64,000 nucleotides of DNA, taken from assembly GCF_004522215.1 (NCBI RefSeq), contig NZ_SDLR01000008.1:124001-188000 (forward strand), in the 5' to 3' direction. Every line of letters starts with the position of its first letter. Positions within the stretch are counted from its first letter, which is position 1. The notes beneath the pieces were generated by a model that ran no database searches, was not told the DNA's origin, and saw only the letters and a program-made list of their open reading frames with translations. Both the position numbers and the translations under genes were made by a program. The DNA is from Ammoniphilus sp. YIM 78166 (GTDB taxonomy: Bacteria; Bacillota; Bacilli; Aneurinibacillales; RAOX-1). Below, one piece after another: positions 43,925 to 52,604 of this stretch.

Positions 43925-45709
43925 GTGTCTATGGAAGAGAGTCATCCACTTTCTTTTTCAAGAAAAGCAGTACTTATTGAAGCGTTTAATACAATAGCGG
44001 CAAAAATGTCTCCTCAGCGATTCCTCTCTACAAGCGGGTTTATTTTCTTGTGTGACGAAGCAGGCCAACTCGTTCGCCATCAGGAGATGAGCCTGTCTTA
44101 TGAAGTGCAGCAGAATGCAGAAATGTCACTTGATAAGAGGAATCCGTGGTATGAGGTAACTCAAGTTGACGATAACCTCGTTACTTCCCTCATCCATTAT
44201 TTTGGTGATGTCGAGGGTACCTCCTATTATCTGGGGCTTAAAGTGGTAGGTAGATTTTCTCAGGAATGTCTGCATGAGTATTTGTTAGGGCTTATGGTAG
44301 CTATTGAAGAGAGAATCGAGCTAACTCGAAGTCATGAGATCCTGTTTGAGATCACCAAAAAGATACATTCTTCTATTGATGTTGATGAGGTTCTTCATTC
44401 TATCGTTAGTAACATCAATGGCCTGTTTCCCTCTATGCAGACGGACTTGTGGCTCTCCCACGACTCGAGCACCACGTTGTCTTTTCGGACCTTTAACTTT
44501 GATATGGGGACGGAAGAAATTAGCTTGCGCGCCTTCATGGAAGGCAACGTCATGATGGTCCAAAATGAACAGCCGTCAGATGGGCATGTGGTTCGGTTAG
44601 CTGCACCGCTGCGAGGCAAACAGGGAATTTATGGCGTGTTGGAAATGTACGCTGACCAGCAAGTTCAAATTACTTCTAAGGATATCGAATTGATTACTAT
44701 ACTCGCGGATACAGCTGGCAATGCCTTTGAGAATGCTCAGTTATATCAACAATCCCAAAAACTAATCCAGGAGTTATTATTAATTAATGGCATGGCCAAG
44801 CAACTAACCAAAACGCTTAACCTTGATGAGATACTGAAGTATGTACTAGATAAACTATTGGAAACCTATGAAGCCGAGTATTGCGTAATCCTTCATTATT
44901 TGCCTAAAGAAGAACGATTCGTAGTCCTTGCTTCCAGCCATCCAGAACATATCGGAAGGTCCGTAAAAAATGTAGGAGAGTTAGCCCGCATGACCCAATC
45001 AAGAGAGGGTCTCATAGTCTCAGATGCTGTTCTGGGGGAAGCATTACTTAGTTCATACCGCTCCCTAATGGGAGTTCCTTTGGTGAGTGGATTAGATGTT
45101 GAAGGAGCGATTCTAGTGACGGATAGTAGGGCTAGCGCTTTTTCTTTTGACGACTTCAAATTGCTGGAAATATTAACTCAACATGTAAACTTAGCCATAA
45201 AAAACGCTTCTCTTCATAAAGAAGTGGAGCGGATGGTGATAACGGACAATCTAACGAAGCTGCATAATCGAAAGTTTCTAAATGACCGCGTATCTATATC
45301 GGTAAAGCAGGATAAACAAGGGGCGTTAATCTTGATAGATATTGACCATTTTAAGAAGGTCAATGATACCTATGGTCATCAGGTTGGGGATGAGATCTTG
45401 ATTCAAGTGGCCGATATTCTTATGAACAGTGTAAGAAAGTCTGATATTGCAGCGAGGTGGGGCGGAGAAGAACTGGCCGTCTACCTCCCAGGTCAAACCT
45501 TGGAAACAGCTCTGGAGGTATCCGAGCGTGTAAGGTCGAGGATTGAGCAGCAAACAGAGCCGCGCGTGACGGTTTCTCTTGGGGTTGCCGCTTGGCGTGA
45601 AGATCTGCAGGAGGAAACCGTTGAGTCTTTATTCTATTCAGCGGATATCGCCTTATATGAGGCTAAGCGAAGTGGGCGAAATCAATTTCGAGTTGCGGTT
45701 ACTTCATAA
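43925..45709 (+). CDS. GAF-GGDEF sensor diguanylate cyclase (YtrP-like)
   Basis: 594 aa. Two GAF-type sensor regions (about residues 130-265 and 280-425) precede a C-terminal GGDEF domain (from about 430; TDNLTKLHNRKFLND, IDIDHFKKVNDTYGHQVGDEIL). The signature RWGGEELAVYLPGQ shows an active-type GGEEL. It should make c-di-GMP from GTP under control of an unknown ligand. A homologue (ytrP) lies in the same rpsD-ezrA interval of B. subtilis. GTG at 43925 with GAGGGACTAGCTC upstream; an ATG two codons later is possible. Confidence 0.88.
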   Translation: MSMEESHPLSFSRKAVLIEAFNTIAAKMSPQRFLSTSGFIFLCDEAGQLVRHQEMSLSYEVQQNAEMSLDKRNPWYEVTQVDDNLVTSLIHYFGDVEGTSYYLGLKVVGRFSQECLHEYLLGLMVAIEERIELTRSHEILFEITKKIHSSIDVDEVLHSIVSNINGLFPSMQTDLWLSHDSSTTLSFRTFNFDMGTEEISLRAFMEGNVMMVQNEQPSDGHVVRLAAPLRGKQGIYGVLEMYADQQVQITSKDIELITILADTAGNAFENAQLYQQSQKLIQELLLINGMAKQLTKTLNLDEILKYVLDKLLETYEAEYCVILHYLPKEERFVVLASSHPEHIGRSVKNVGELARMTQSREGLIVSDAVLGEALLSSYRSLMGVPLVSGLDVEGAILVTDSRASAFSFDDFKLLEILTQHVNLAIKNASLHKEVERMVITDNLTKLHNRKFLNDRVSISVKQDKQGALILIDIDHFKKVNDTYGHQVGDEILIQVADILMNSVRKSDIAARWGGEELAVYLPGQTLETALEVSERVRSRIEQQTEPRVTVSLGVAAWREDLQEETVESLFYSADIALYEAKRSGRNQFRVAVTS

Positions 45710-45735
45710 GCCACCCGTCTGGGTGGCTTATTCCA
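45706..45735. terminator. Bidirectional terminator between GGDEF gene and EEP-family gene
   Basis: ATAAGCCACCC and GGGTGGCTTAT form an 11-bp stem around GTCT. Confidence 0.8.
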
Positions 45736-46546
45736 TTGGGCTGTGTAAAATTAACGAGTACATCAGAGGATGGTGATCGGAAATAAGGGAGGCTTCCGAA
45801 AATACGTTCTCAAATATGAAGTTAGGTGAATGAAAGATGTAATCAATCTGTACATCTTTATCGTGGTGTCTATAAGTGGTAACTTGAAGTTGTTGCTCAA
45901 ATACAGGATCTATATATTGACTGCGGATAAATTCCATGGAGGTCTCCATTGGCTTCGCATTAAAATCACCCAAAAGAATCTTAGGACCGGTTGTTTTAGA
46001 CATCATCGTAGTGAGGGTGTTAATTTGCTCTGTCCTTTCGTGGTAGTTTAAGCCTAAATGCGTAGCGTACACATCAATGCTCTGTGTACCCCTGCGAATC
46101 TGAGCCCGCAGCACTCCTCTCTTTTCTAAACGACTGGGGAGGGCGGTGTATTCATATTCAGTGATTGGAAACTTACTGAGGATAGCGCTTCCATAAGAGC
46201 CGATAACGAAGTTGATATTAGGAATGAAGACATAATTCATTTCTAACTGAACACCCAACTGCTTGGCTTGATTCTGAAAGTGAGTTCGAGGCAAGCGGTA
46301 ATCAATTTCTTGGAGAGCGATGATATCTGGGTCCATGGATCTAATTTGGCTGATGACCGTACTTAGGTCCACCTGACCATCGAAGGAACGTGCACCTCTA
46401 ATGTTATAAGTCATGACCTTCAAGGGCTGAACCTCGTCAAGCTCATAATCAAATAGATTGCTGATGAAACAAAGGCTGGATGATAGATATAGCGGGAGAA
46501 TGAAGGAAAGTGTGGTGAGAAAAATCAGCGACGTTGTTTTTTTCAT
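45728..46546 (-). CDS. Endonuclease/exonuclease/phosphatase-family protein, exported or membrane-anchored
   Basis: 272 aa from the ATG at 46546 (CAGGGGAGAAAC upstream). A hydrophobic N-terminus (KKTTSLIFLTTLSFILPLYLSSSL) indicates a signal or anchor. The EEP fold shows VMTYNIRGA, IIALQEIDYR (metal Glu), ATHLGLNYHER, ILLGDFNAKP (Asp-Asn) and ISDHHPLMY (Asp-His). Substrate unknown: a nuclease, sphingomyelinase-like or phosphoinositide-like phosphodiesterase are all within the family. Convergent with the GGDEF gene. Confidence 0.82.
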   Translation of the reverse strand: MKKTTSLIFLTTLSFILPLYLSSSLCFISNLFDYELDEVQPLKVMTYNIRGARSFDGQVDLSTVISQIRSMDPDIIALQEIDYRLPRTHFQNQAKQLGVQLEMNYVFIPNINFVIGSYGSAILSKFPITEYEYTALPSRLEKRGVLRAQIRRGTQSIDVYATHLGLNYHERTEQINTLTTMMSKTTGPKILLGDFNAKPMETSMEFIRSQYIDPVFEQQLQVTTYRHHDKDVQIDYIFHSPNFIFENVFSEASLISDHHPLMYSLILHSPME

Positions 46547-46703
46547 GTTTCTCCCCTGTGGCAAGTTTATTTAATTTTAGAATAACAAATTAACTGAATC
46601 ATTTAAAGTATTAGTTTTATTGTAAAATATAGAAAAAAAGTTAAAATTTCTATGTACTCTCGGCGGTAAAATCGAATACAATATAGGGAAGGAGGTGAAA
46701 AAA

Positions 46704-47060
46704 ATGGAAAGGGTTCTATATCGGTTGGAAAACGCTTTCATAATGGTGGTTGCCTTTTATGTGTTTTTGATTTACGGTACAACTTGGACGGGATTTCTGT
46801 TTTTTCTAGCTATGCCTAAGCTGATACACCTACTTCCGGTTTCATGGCTCAGGAATAAAGCCTACGAATGGGTTCATCGTGTAGTCGTCTCTTTGCTCCA
46901 TTCCTATTCCATTGCCCTGGTTGTAGCCCTTTTTACCTTCTTGTTTATGGATCTAGTCCTTTGGTCACTATTAGGATGGATCGTTCACATCGCGATTGAT
47001 AGAGTGATAAAATATAGAGAAAAGGACGTCCCGCATCCGTTATTCCAAATTAGAGGATAA
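46704..47060 (+). CDS. Small integral membrane protein, unknown
   Basis: 118 aa from ATG 46704, with GGAAGGAGGTGA upstream. Three or four hydrophobic segments; a C-terminal half with HRVVVSLLHSYS and LLGWIVHIAIDRVIKYRE has spaced His and Asp residues reminiscent of membrane metal-dependent hydrolase-like (DUF457/DUF4260) proteins, but I cannot assign it. The gene lies 31 bp before refZ and may share its transcript. Confidence 0.7.
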   Translation: MERVLYRLENAFIMVVAFYVFLIYGTTWTGFLFFLAMPKLIHLLPVSWLRNKAYEWVHRVVVSLLHSYSIALVVALFTFLFMDLVLWSLLGWIVHIAIDRVIKYREKDVPHPLFQIRG

Positions 47061-47091
47061 ATCGGACTACTATATAAGGGGGATTTTCATC

Positions 47092-47721
47092 GTGAGCAAA
47101 ACAGCTAATCGTACGAAAGTACATATTGTCCGTGCAGCGGTTGAGCTTTTTTCCATCCAGGGGTTTGGTGGTACGTCAATAAGAGAGATATCAGAAGTTG
47201 CGAAGGTAAACGCTGCATTAATCAGTTATCACTTTAAGAATAAGCAAGGGATCTTAGAGTGGATTATGATCGATTATTTTGAGAGGCTTTTTAAGGAATT
47301 AGAGTCTCGTAAAGGTGGACAGGCAGTAGAGGACGTCGTTTTTTCGGAACTCATGGAAGCGGTAGATATCGTAATCCAATACCAATGTAGAAACCTCGAG
47401 GTTTCAAGAATCATTCAACGGGAGTTAAGCGTAGATTCCATGCTTGTACGGGAAGTGATGAGCACTTATATAACAAGATTGAAGTCATACTTTGCCCATT
47501 ATCTAGAGCGGGGCATCGATAGCGGTTTTTTCAGAGGAGATGTAGATGTCGACATGCAACTTATCCACATGATGAGCAGTATATTTTTTCCTTACTTCAA
47601 CCCCCAAATTATTCGAGAAGTTTTCTATGTTGAACCCCTTGACGACAACTATCGCCAAAAATACGTTAGTCATTTGTCGAAAATTTGGCTGATTCAATTA
47701 AAAAATGATGAAATATGTTGA
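47092..47721 (+). CDS. refZ: TetR-family DNA-binding protein RefZ
   Basis: 209 aa. The N-terminal HTH (VHIVRAAVELFSIQGFGGTSIREISEVAKVNAALISYHFKNKQGIL, residues about 10-55) is followed by an all-helical C-terminal domain. Synteny (GAF-GGDEF gene before, ezrA after) and the YHFKNKQGIL wording match B. subtilis YttP/RefZ, which binds motifs near oriC and affects Z-ring placement during sporulation. GTG start region: the first codon at 47092 follows AAGGGGGATTTTCATC. Confidence 0.8.
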   Translation: MSKTANRTKVHIVRAAVELFSIQGFGGTSIREISEVAKVNAALISYHFKNKQGILEWIMIDYFERLFKELESRKGGQAVEDVVFSELMEAVDIVIQYQCRNLEVSRIIQRELSVDSMLVREVMSTYITRLKSYFAHYLERGIDSGFFRGDVDVDMQLIHMMSSIFFPYFNPQIIREVFYVEPLDDNYRQKYVSHLSKIWLIQLKNDEIC

Positions 47722-47756
47722 AAAAAGTTTCTGGTCAAGCAGGAACTTTTTTTGTT
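47721..47756 (+). terminator. Terminator after refZ
   Basis: AAAAAAGTTTC pairs with GGAACTTTTTT (one weak pair) across about a 10-nt loop, ending in T residues. Confidence 0.65.
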
Positions 47757-47809
47757 TGAGAAGAATTAATCAAAGATCTGAATTCATTTGATTAAGGAGA
47801 ATCACCCCC

Positions 47810-49996
47810 ATGGTTTCAATAATACGAAAATCCTTGATATTACTATATACAAGTATGGTTATTCTTACGAGTATTGCAGGTGCTGAGACCTTCCCGGAAA
47901 AAACAGACGCAGTGGTCCAGGACCATGAAAGCGTAATGGATCCATCCCAGGTCAAACAACTGGGTGATATTGTTGTAAAGTTGCCCGAGAAATATAAGAT
48001 TGTAATCATTCCGGCTACTGAAGAGCTTTCCACATCTGAGTATGCAGAACAGCTTTTTCAAACCTATGGTATGGCCAATGATGAGATGCTGCTTGTATTT
48101 AATAAGCAGAAAGAAGAGTTAGCAGCCCATGCTGGTGCTTTCTTCACGTCAAAAGGATTGACGGAAGAGGGTGTTGCTAACACCATTGATCATTTTTGGG
48201 CGCCTTATGCCAAGCAAAAATCCTATATGACGGGTCTCTCCACCGTTGTACAGCAATTTAGTGATACGATCCAGAATGGTTCTACACCTTCAGCTTCTCC
48301 TGAGGAAGGAGAAACAGAAGGGTCTTCCTGGATGATTACGGTATTATTAATCATAGCCGTTTTAGTATCGTTCGGAGCATACGCTTATTGGCAACGAAAG
48401 AAGTTAAACACGGAAATGGACGAAATCGAAGTCTGGATGGATACCATTGAAGAAAAGGTAAAAAACTTAAAAGTGGACCCGGTAAAAGGCAAGGCTAAGT
48501 CTCCAGGATTTAATTTGGCCGAACGAATTCGCAAAGATTCCCTACCTGCGGCGGAGTTTAGCTTGCTTGAAGCAGAGTCTATGTCTGAGCGATTTCGGTT
48601 TAGGAAGGCAGCTTACCATATTCAACAGACAAAGGATTTATTAGCCCATATTGACCACGAGATTGGTCAAGTTCAAAGTAAACTATTCCAAAACAAGATA
48701 GCGGAAGAAGAATGCTCCAGACTGGTAGAAGAGATTAAGAAAACCTGTACCTTAGTAGAGCGAAAGCTAGACGAAGCTCGCTTGCATTATGGATTGACCT
48801 TTTATGAGCTTCGCACCAAGCACGAACAAATTGAAAATTGGATTCAAGCCATGCCTCAGGAAATTGAAGGAGACGCACCCGTTTTCCTTAACCAGCTAAA
48901 AGAGAAAAAACAGATCCTTCTTGATAGCCTAAGCGACGTAGATCGCTTTCCGAAGCTGAAGCAAGAGGTGGCTGTGGCACTAGACCGTGAGCTTAATCAA
49001 CTGCGAGATGGAATCAAAGAGATGCTGGAGCATGGCTATGTCATCCCCCAAGAACACTTTGAAGACCATCTGACCGAGCTGGAGAGTGAGCTTACTACTC
49101 TTCAGAATATGTTAGACGAAGGCAGGATTGAGGGGCTGTCAGCTAAGGTAGATGAAGTGAAGTCCCAGATCGATTCGGTTTATGATCTGATGGAAGAGAT
49201 CGTAACGAAAAAGGGCATGATTGAGCATTTAATCACAGAGATCCCGCCAATCTTGGAAACGCTAGATCAGGAACGCAAGCAACTTAAAGATGAATTAGAG
49301 GAGCTATCCCTTAGATATCGTGTTCAAGAAGGTGCCATCTTTAACTATTATGTGGAACTGCAAAAGGTTTGCAAAGATTCAGCAGACCAGTTGTTTATGG
49401 TAAGACAACTGGACGGAGGCAATGACTTAGAATTAATCCAAGCTGCGGACTCGTTGGCTGCTGTTCAAGAAGAGATGGAAGAATTAATCAACTTAAGAGA
49501 GCAAGCCTATGAAGAGTTAGAAGAGCTTCGCAAGGGAGAATTTGAAGCGAAGGATATTGTGATCAACCTGCATGGAGAGATCGTTAGAGTAGAGCAGCAA
49601 ATTCGAAGAGCCAATCTGCCTGGAATTCCTAGCCGTTTAGAAGAAATGATCGAGGAAGGTAAAAAATCCTTATTCGAGATCGAAATGTCATTAAACGAAG
49701 TCCCTCTTGAACTTCAGCGCGTGAATAACCTGGTTCGAGCAGCCGAAGAATCTACTTCACAGCTTGTTGACTTTGCGGAAAACGTATTTAGGTTTAGCAA
49801 GATGGCTGAAGAGAAAATTCAACTGACGAATCGTTATAGAAGTTCATTGCGAGAGGTAAATGAAATGTTGATGGAAGCGGAGCAAGCGTTTCGCAGCGGG
49901 GATTATGAACTCGCTTATTCATTGGCCGAACAAGCTTACGGCCATGCAGAGACCTATTCAGAAGGCTTAAGTCGTCTGATTAGGAGAAAGAAATAA
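47810..49996 (+). CDS. ezrA: EzrA-type septation ring regulator with N-terminal extracellular TPM domain
   Basis: 728 aa, clearly longer than B. subtilis EzrA (about 560). Residues 1-25 look like a signal sequence. Residues about 28-155 read as a TPM (YgcG/Psb32) domain: VVQDHESVMDPSQVKQLGDIV, YAEQLFQTYGMANDEMLLVFN, LAAHAGAFF. A transmembrane segment (WMITVLLIIAVLVSFGAYAYW, about 178-198) is followed by long coiled coils. The C-terminus (IRRANLPGIPSRLEEMIEEG, TNRYRSS, EAEQAFRSGDYELAYSLAEQA) matches EzrA. EzrA is an FtsZ-binding inhibitor of extra Z rings. The outside domain is the unusual part. ATTAAGGAGAATCACCCCC precedes the ATG. Confidence 0.85.
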   Translation: MVSIIRKSLILLYTSMVILTSIAGAETFPEKTDAVVQDHESVMDPSQVKQLGDIVVKLPEKYKIVIIPATEELSTSEYAEQLFQTYGMANDEMLLVFNKQKEELAAHAGAFFTSKGLTEEGVANTIDHFWAPYAKQKSYMTGLSTVVQQFSDTIQNGSTPSASPEEGETEGSSWMITVLLIIAVLVSFGAYAYWQRKKLNTEMDEIEVWMDTIEEKVKNLKVDPVKGKAKSPGFNLAERIRKDSLPAAEFSLLEAESMSERFRFRKAAYHIQQTKDLLAHIDHEIGQVQSKLFQNKIAEEECSRLVEEIKKTCTLVERKLDEARLHYGLTFYELRTKHEQIENWIQAMPQEIEGDAPVFLNQLKEKKQILLDSLSDVDRFPKLKQEVAVALDRELNQLRDGIKEMLEHGYVIPQEHFEDHLTELESELTTLQNMLDEGRIEGLSAKVDEVKSQIDSVYDLMEEIVTKKGMIEHLITEIPPILETLDQERKQLKDELEELSLRYRVQEGAIFNYYVELQKVCKDSADQLFMVRQLDGGNDLELIQAADSLAAVQEEMEELINLREQAYEELEELRKGEFEAKDIVINLHGEIVRVEQQIRRANLPGIPSRLEEMIEEGKKSLFEIEMSLNEVPLELQRVNNLVRAAEESTSQLVDFAENVFRFSKMAEEKIQLTNRYRSSLREVNEMLMEAEQAFRSGDYELAYSLAEQAYGHAETYSEGLSRLIRRKK

Positions 49997-50007
49997 AAAA
50001 ACCGTTG

Positions 50008-50039
50008 AAGGACTCTCCAAAAATGGAGAGTCCTTTTTT
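50008..50039 (+). terminator. Terminator after ezrA
   Basis: AAGGACTCTCC and GGAGAGTCCTT with a 6-nt loop and a run of T. Confidence 0.92.
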
Positions 50040-50084
50040 GAATGCATGAATATTTTTCTGAAAACGTGTATATAGCTTTACAGG

Positions 50085-50145
50085 TTGACGATTTCAGGAT
50101 TCTGTTATAATCTTTAGTTACATAATACCAACTGTATTATTACAG
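50085..50145 (+). promoter_or_regulatory. Promoter and palindromic operator of the RraA-family gene
   Basis: TTGACG and TATAAT (15-bp spacer) are followed by the perfect inverted repeat CTGTATTATTACAG (50132-50145) in the leader, and an overlapping ATAATAC-N5-GTATTAT. A similar CTGTTATAATACAA covers the aceA -10. Confidence 0.5.
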
Positions 50146-50162
50146 AGTTAGGGGGATAGACA

Positions 50163-50780
50163 GTGAAAAATTGGCTAGAAAGACTCGCTTCCTTACCAGC
50201 CACGAGTATCTCAGATGCTATGGATGGCAGCAATAACATGGAGGTTGGCATTAAGCCACTAAGCCCAGAACAGCGGCTGGTGGGTAAAGCTTTTACCGTA
50301 CAGCTTAGAGCTGCAGATAACCTTCTTATCCAGAAGGCGATCAAAGATGCTGAAGTAGGGGATGTTTTGGTGATTGACGTAAAAGGGCATGCGCAACATG
50401 CTGTGTGCGGGGACTTTGTAGTGGGGATGGCACAGACAATGGGATTAGCCGGAATGGTGATTGATGGCGTGGTCCGCGATAGCATGGGGATTAAACAATT
50501 AAATTTCCCGATTTTCTGTAAGGGAACTACACTCGCAGCAAGCGGGAAAGGTGGAGCAGGGGCTCTGCAGGTGCCCATTTCATGTGGTGGAGCTACCGTT
50601 CACCCAGGAGATGTGATCGTAGCAGATGCGGACGGAGTAGTGGTCATCCCTAAAGATCAGGTAGGAACTATTACCCTTAAGGCAGAGCAAAAGGTTCAAA
50701 AGGACGAAGAGAGGGAGCGTGCGGTTTTAAAAAGCCCGGAATCAGTCCGTGCATTTATTCAAAAACAATTAGGCACCTAA
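50163..50780 (+). CDS. RraA-family protein, probable 4-hydroxy-4-methyl-2-oxoglutarate aldolase / oxaloacetate decarboxylase-like
   Basis: 205 aa. Seen: LPATSISDAMDGSNNME near the N-terminus, VCGDFVVGMAQTMGLAGMVIDGVVRD near residues 79-104 (Gly-rich and the Arg-Asp of the metal/substrate site), and HPGDVIVADADGVVVIP near 153. The conserved Arg-Asp supports aldolase or decarboxylase activity rather than the RNase E inhibitor role. The substrate is unknown, likely a 2-oxo diacid. GTG start at 50163 with AGTTAGGGGGATAGACA upstream. Next gene is isocitrate lyase with its own promoter. Confidence 0.8.
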   Translation: MKNWLERLASLPATSISDAMDGSNNMEVGIKPLSPEQRLVGKAFTVQLRAADNLLIQKAIKDAEVGDVLVIDVKGHAQHAVCGDFVVGMAQTMGLAGMVIDGVVRDSMGIKQLNFPIFCKGTTLAASGKGGAGALQVPISCGGATVHPGDVIVADADGVVVIPKDQVGTITLKAEQKVQKDEERERAVLKSPESVRAFIQKQLGT

Positions 50781-50803
50781 TACAGTCGTCTGTAAAAAAA
50801 TGG

Positions 50804-50836
50804 TTGTTAATAAATCAGGCATCTGTTATAATACAA
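50804..50836 (+). promoter_or_regulatory. aceA promoter with overlapping dyad
   Basis: TTGTTA, 17-bp spacer, TATAAT. The -10 lies in CTGTTATAATACAA, resembling the palindrome in the preceding gene's leader. Confidence 0.55.
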
Positions 50837-50938
50837 TTAATTTAATCTAATCTGTTACACAATAGTCATCCTTGCATACATTAGTTAGCATAAATAACCT
50901 AACCCATGGAAAAAGAGAACATTCATAAGGGAGGAACG

Positions 50939-52222
50939 ATGGATATGACAAGGAGAGAAGAAATCCTACAAGTCGAGGAAAGCTGGAAAGCGGATCGCTG
51001 GAAGGGGATTGAAAGAGGATATTCAGCGGAGGACGTTGTGCGTTTAAGGGGATCAGTTCAAATAGAGCATACCTTGGCCCGATTGGGAGCGGAGCGTCTT
51101 TGGGAGCTTATGCATAAAGAAAATTATATTAATGCTTTAGGAGCATTAACGGGGAATCAAGCGGTCCAACAGGTAAAAGCGGGATTAAAGGCCATCTACC
51201 TCAGTGGTTGGCAAGTGGCAGCCGATGCCAATCTAGCAGGACACATGTATCCCGATCAAAGTTTATATCCAGCCAATAGTGTGCCGCAGGTCGTAAAAAG
51301 GATAAATCAAGCATTGCAACGAGCTGATCAAATTCAGCATTCGGAAGGCAAAGGGGATACTTACTGGTTTGCTCCTATAGTAGCAGATGCGGAGGCTGGC
51401 TTCGGTGGGCCACTTAATGTCTTTGAATTAATGAAAGGGATGATAGAAGCAGGAGCTGCCGGCGTTCATTTTGAAGATCAATTAGCCTCTGAGAAAAAGT
51501 GTGGACATATGGGTGGAAAGGTCTTAATCCCTACCCAGGCGGCTGTAAGGAACTTGATTTCGGCACGTCTAGCGGCGGACGTAATGGGTGTGCCAACCGT
51601 GATTATCGCAAGAACTGATGCAAATGCAGCGAACCTGATAACAAGTGATGCAGATCCATACGATCATGCTTTTATAACGGGTGAACGTACGGTAGAAGGC
51701 TTCTACCGGACTAAGGCAGGTCTAGATCAGGCGATTGCCCGCGGATTAGCGTACGCTCCTTATGCAGACTTGATTTGGTGCGAAACATCAGAGCCTAACC
51801 TTGAGGAAGCCAGAAGGTTTGCAGCGGCTATCCATAAGGAATATCCAGGTAAGCTGTTAGCATACAACTGCTCTCCATCCTTTAACTGGAAGAAAAAGCT
51901 GGATGATAAAACGATTGCTAACTTCCAAAAAGAACTTGGAAAAATGGGCTATAAATTCCAATTCGTTACGCTTGCTGGATTCCATTCCTTGAACTACGGC
52001 ATGTTTGAGTTGGCTAGAGGGTATAAAGACCGCGGCATGGCCGCATACTCAGAGCTTCAACAAGCGGAGTTTGCAAGCGAGGTCCATGGCTATACGGCGA
52101 CAAGGCATCAACGTGAAGTAGGGACAGGATATTTTGATGAAGTCTCCCAAGTGATCGCTGGAGGAAATTCTTCTACGACCGCGTTGAAGGGGTCAACGGA
52201 AGAAGAACAATTCTCTTCCTAA
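50939..52222 (+). CDS. aceA: Isocitrate lyase
   Basis: 427 aa, cleaving isocitrate to glyoxylate and succinate in the glyoxylate shunt. Seen: [22 protein letters not shown] near residue 155, [21 protein letters not shown] near 182-202 with the KKCGHMGGK catalytic Cys, [11 protein letters not shown] near 224, and [13 protein letters not shown] near 315. ATG at 50939 after ATAAGGGAGGAACG is preferred over the ATG at 50906. It lets the cell grow on the acetyl-CoA made by the catabolic operons here. Malate synthase is not in the window. Confidence 0.96.
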   Translation: MDMTRREEILQVEESWKADRWKGIERGYSAEDVVRLRGSVQIEHTLARLGAERLWELMHKENYINALGALTGNQAVQQVKAGLKAIYLSGWQVAADANLAGHMYPDQSLYPANSVPQVVKRINQALQRADQIQHSEGKGDTYWFAPIVADAEAGFGGPLNVFELMKGMIEAGAAGVHFEDQLASEKKCGHMGGKVLIPTQAAVRNLISARLAADVMGVPTVIIARTDANAANLITSDADPYDHAFITGERTVEGFYRTKAGLDQAIARGLAYAPYADLIWCETSEPNLEEARRFAAAIHKEYPGKLLAYNCSPSFNWKKKLDDKTIANFQKELGKMGYKFQFVTLAGFHSLNYGMFELARGYKDRGMAAYSELQQAEFASEVHGYTATRHQREVGTGYFDEVSQVIAGGNSSTTALKGSTEEEQFSS

Positions 52223-52232
52223 CTAGTAAACG

Positions 52233-52260
52233 GGCATCCTTATAGGGTGCCTTCTTTTAC
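52233..52260 (+). terminator. Terminator after aceA
   Basis: GGCATCC and GGGTGCC (one wobble) with a 5-nt loop and TTCTTTT. Confidence 0.7.
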
Positions 52261-52261
52261 T

Positions 52262-52316
52262 GTTTAAGAAAGTTTAAGTTCACTAAAGTATTAAAGTGAA
52301 CGAACTTTTCTTAAAC
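52262..52316. repeat. Long imperfect inverted repeat upstream of fixABCX
   Basis: Arms of about 23 bp: GTTTAAGAAAGTT...GTTCACT and AGTGAAC...AACTTTTCTTAAAC, enclosing about 10 bp. It lies between aceA and etfB, 290 bp before the latter, without a T tract. It could be an operator pair or an element remnant; the rest of the 380-bp gap up to 52500 is AT-rich with no gene. Confidence 0.5.
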
Positions 52317-52508
52317 GCATCAACCCTGAAAATACTTCAATAGAAATTTTTTATTTACGTAGGGTTTAAGAATGTAAAAGGACACTTTTATCAAAAAATG
52401 TTGAATAAAATATTTAGAATATTCATATACACTATAAGTATGAGGCTGTATAATAGTTATATAAAAGCTTCCACAAAAACCATTTATTGTAATACAGTTA
52501 CAACTTAT

Positions 52509-52528
52509 GTTGTGAAAGTTGTCACAAC
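52509..52528 (+). promoter_or_regulatory. Consensus Crp/Fnr-type operator upstream of fixA (etfB)
   Basis: GTTGTGA and TCACAAC are perfect 7-bp arms separated by AAGTTG. This fits the B. subtilis FNR / E. coli CRP pattern TGTGA-N6-TCACA. It lies 77 bp before the start codon. The promoter hexamers are not clear, so whether the regulator activates or represses cannot be said. Confidence 0.6.
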
Positions 52529-52604
52529 GTGAGCCAAGTTATTCATGCTTTGGTCAGTGGAATGTGGTGAGGAATCTTCGAATAGGAAAGGGAGGGAATG
52601 AAAC

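Noticed and set aside
50060-50073. cre site TGAAAACGTGTATA before the RraA-family gene
   Set aside because: Two mismatches at constrained positions, and upstream of the promoter.
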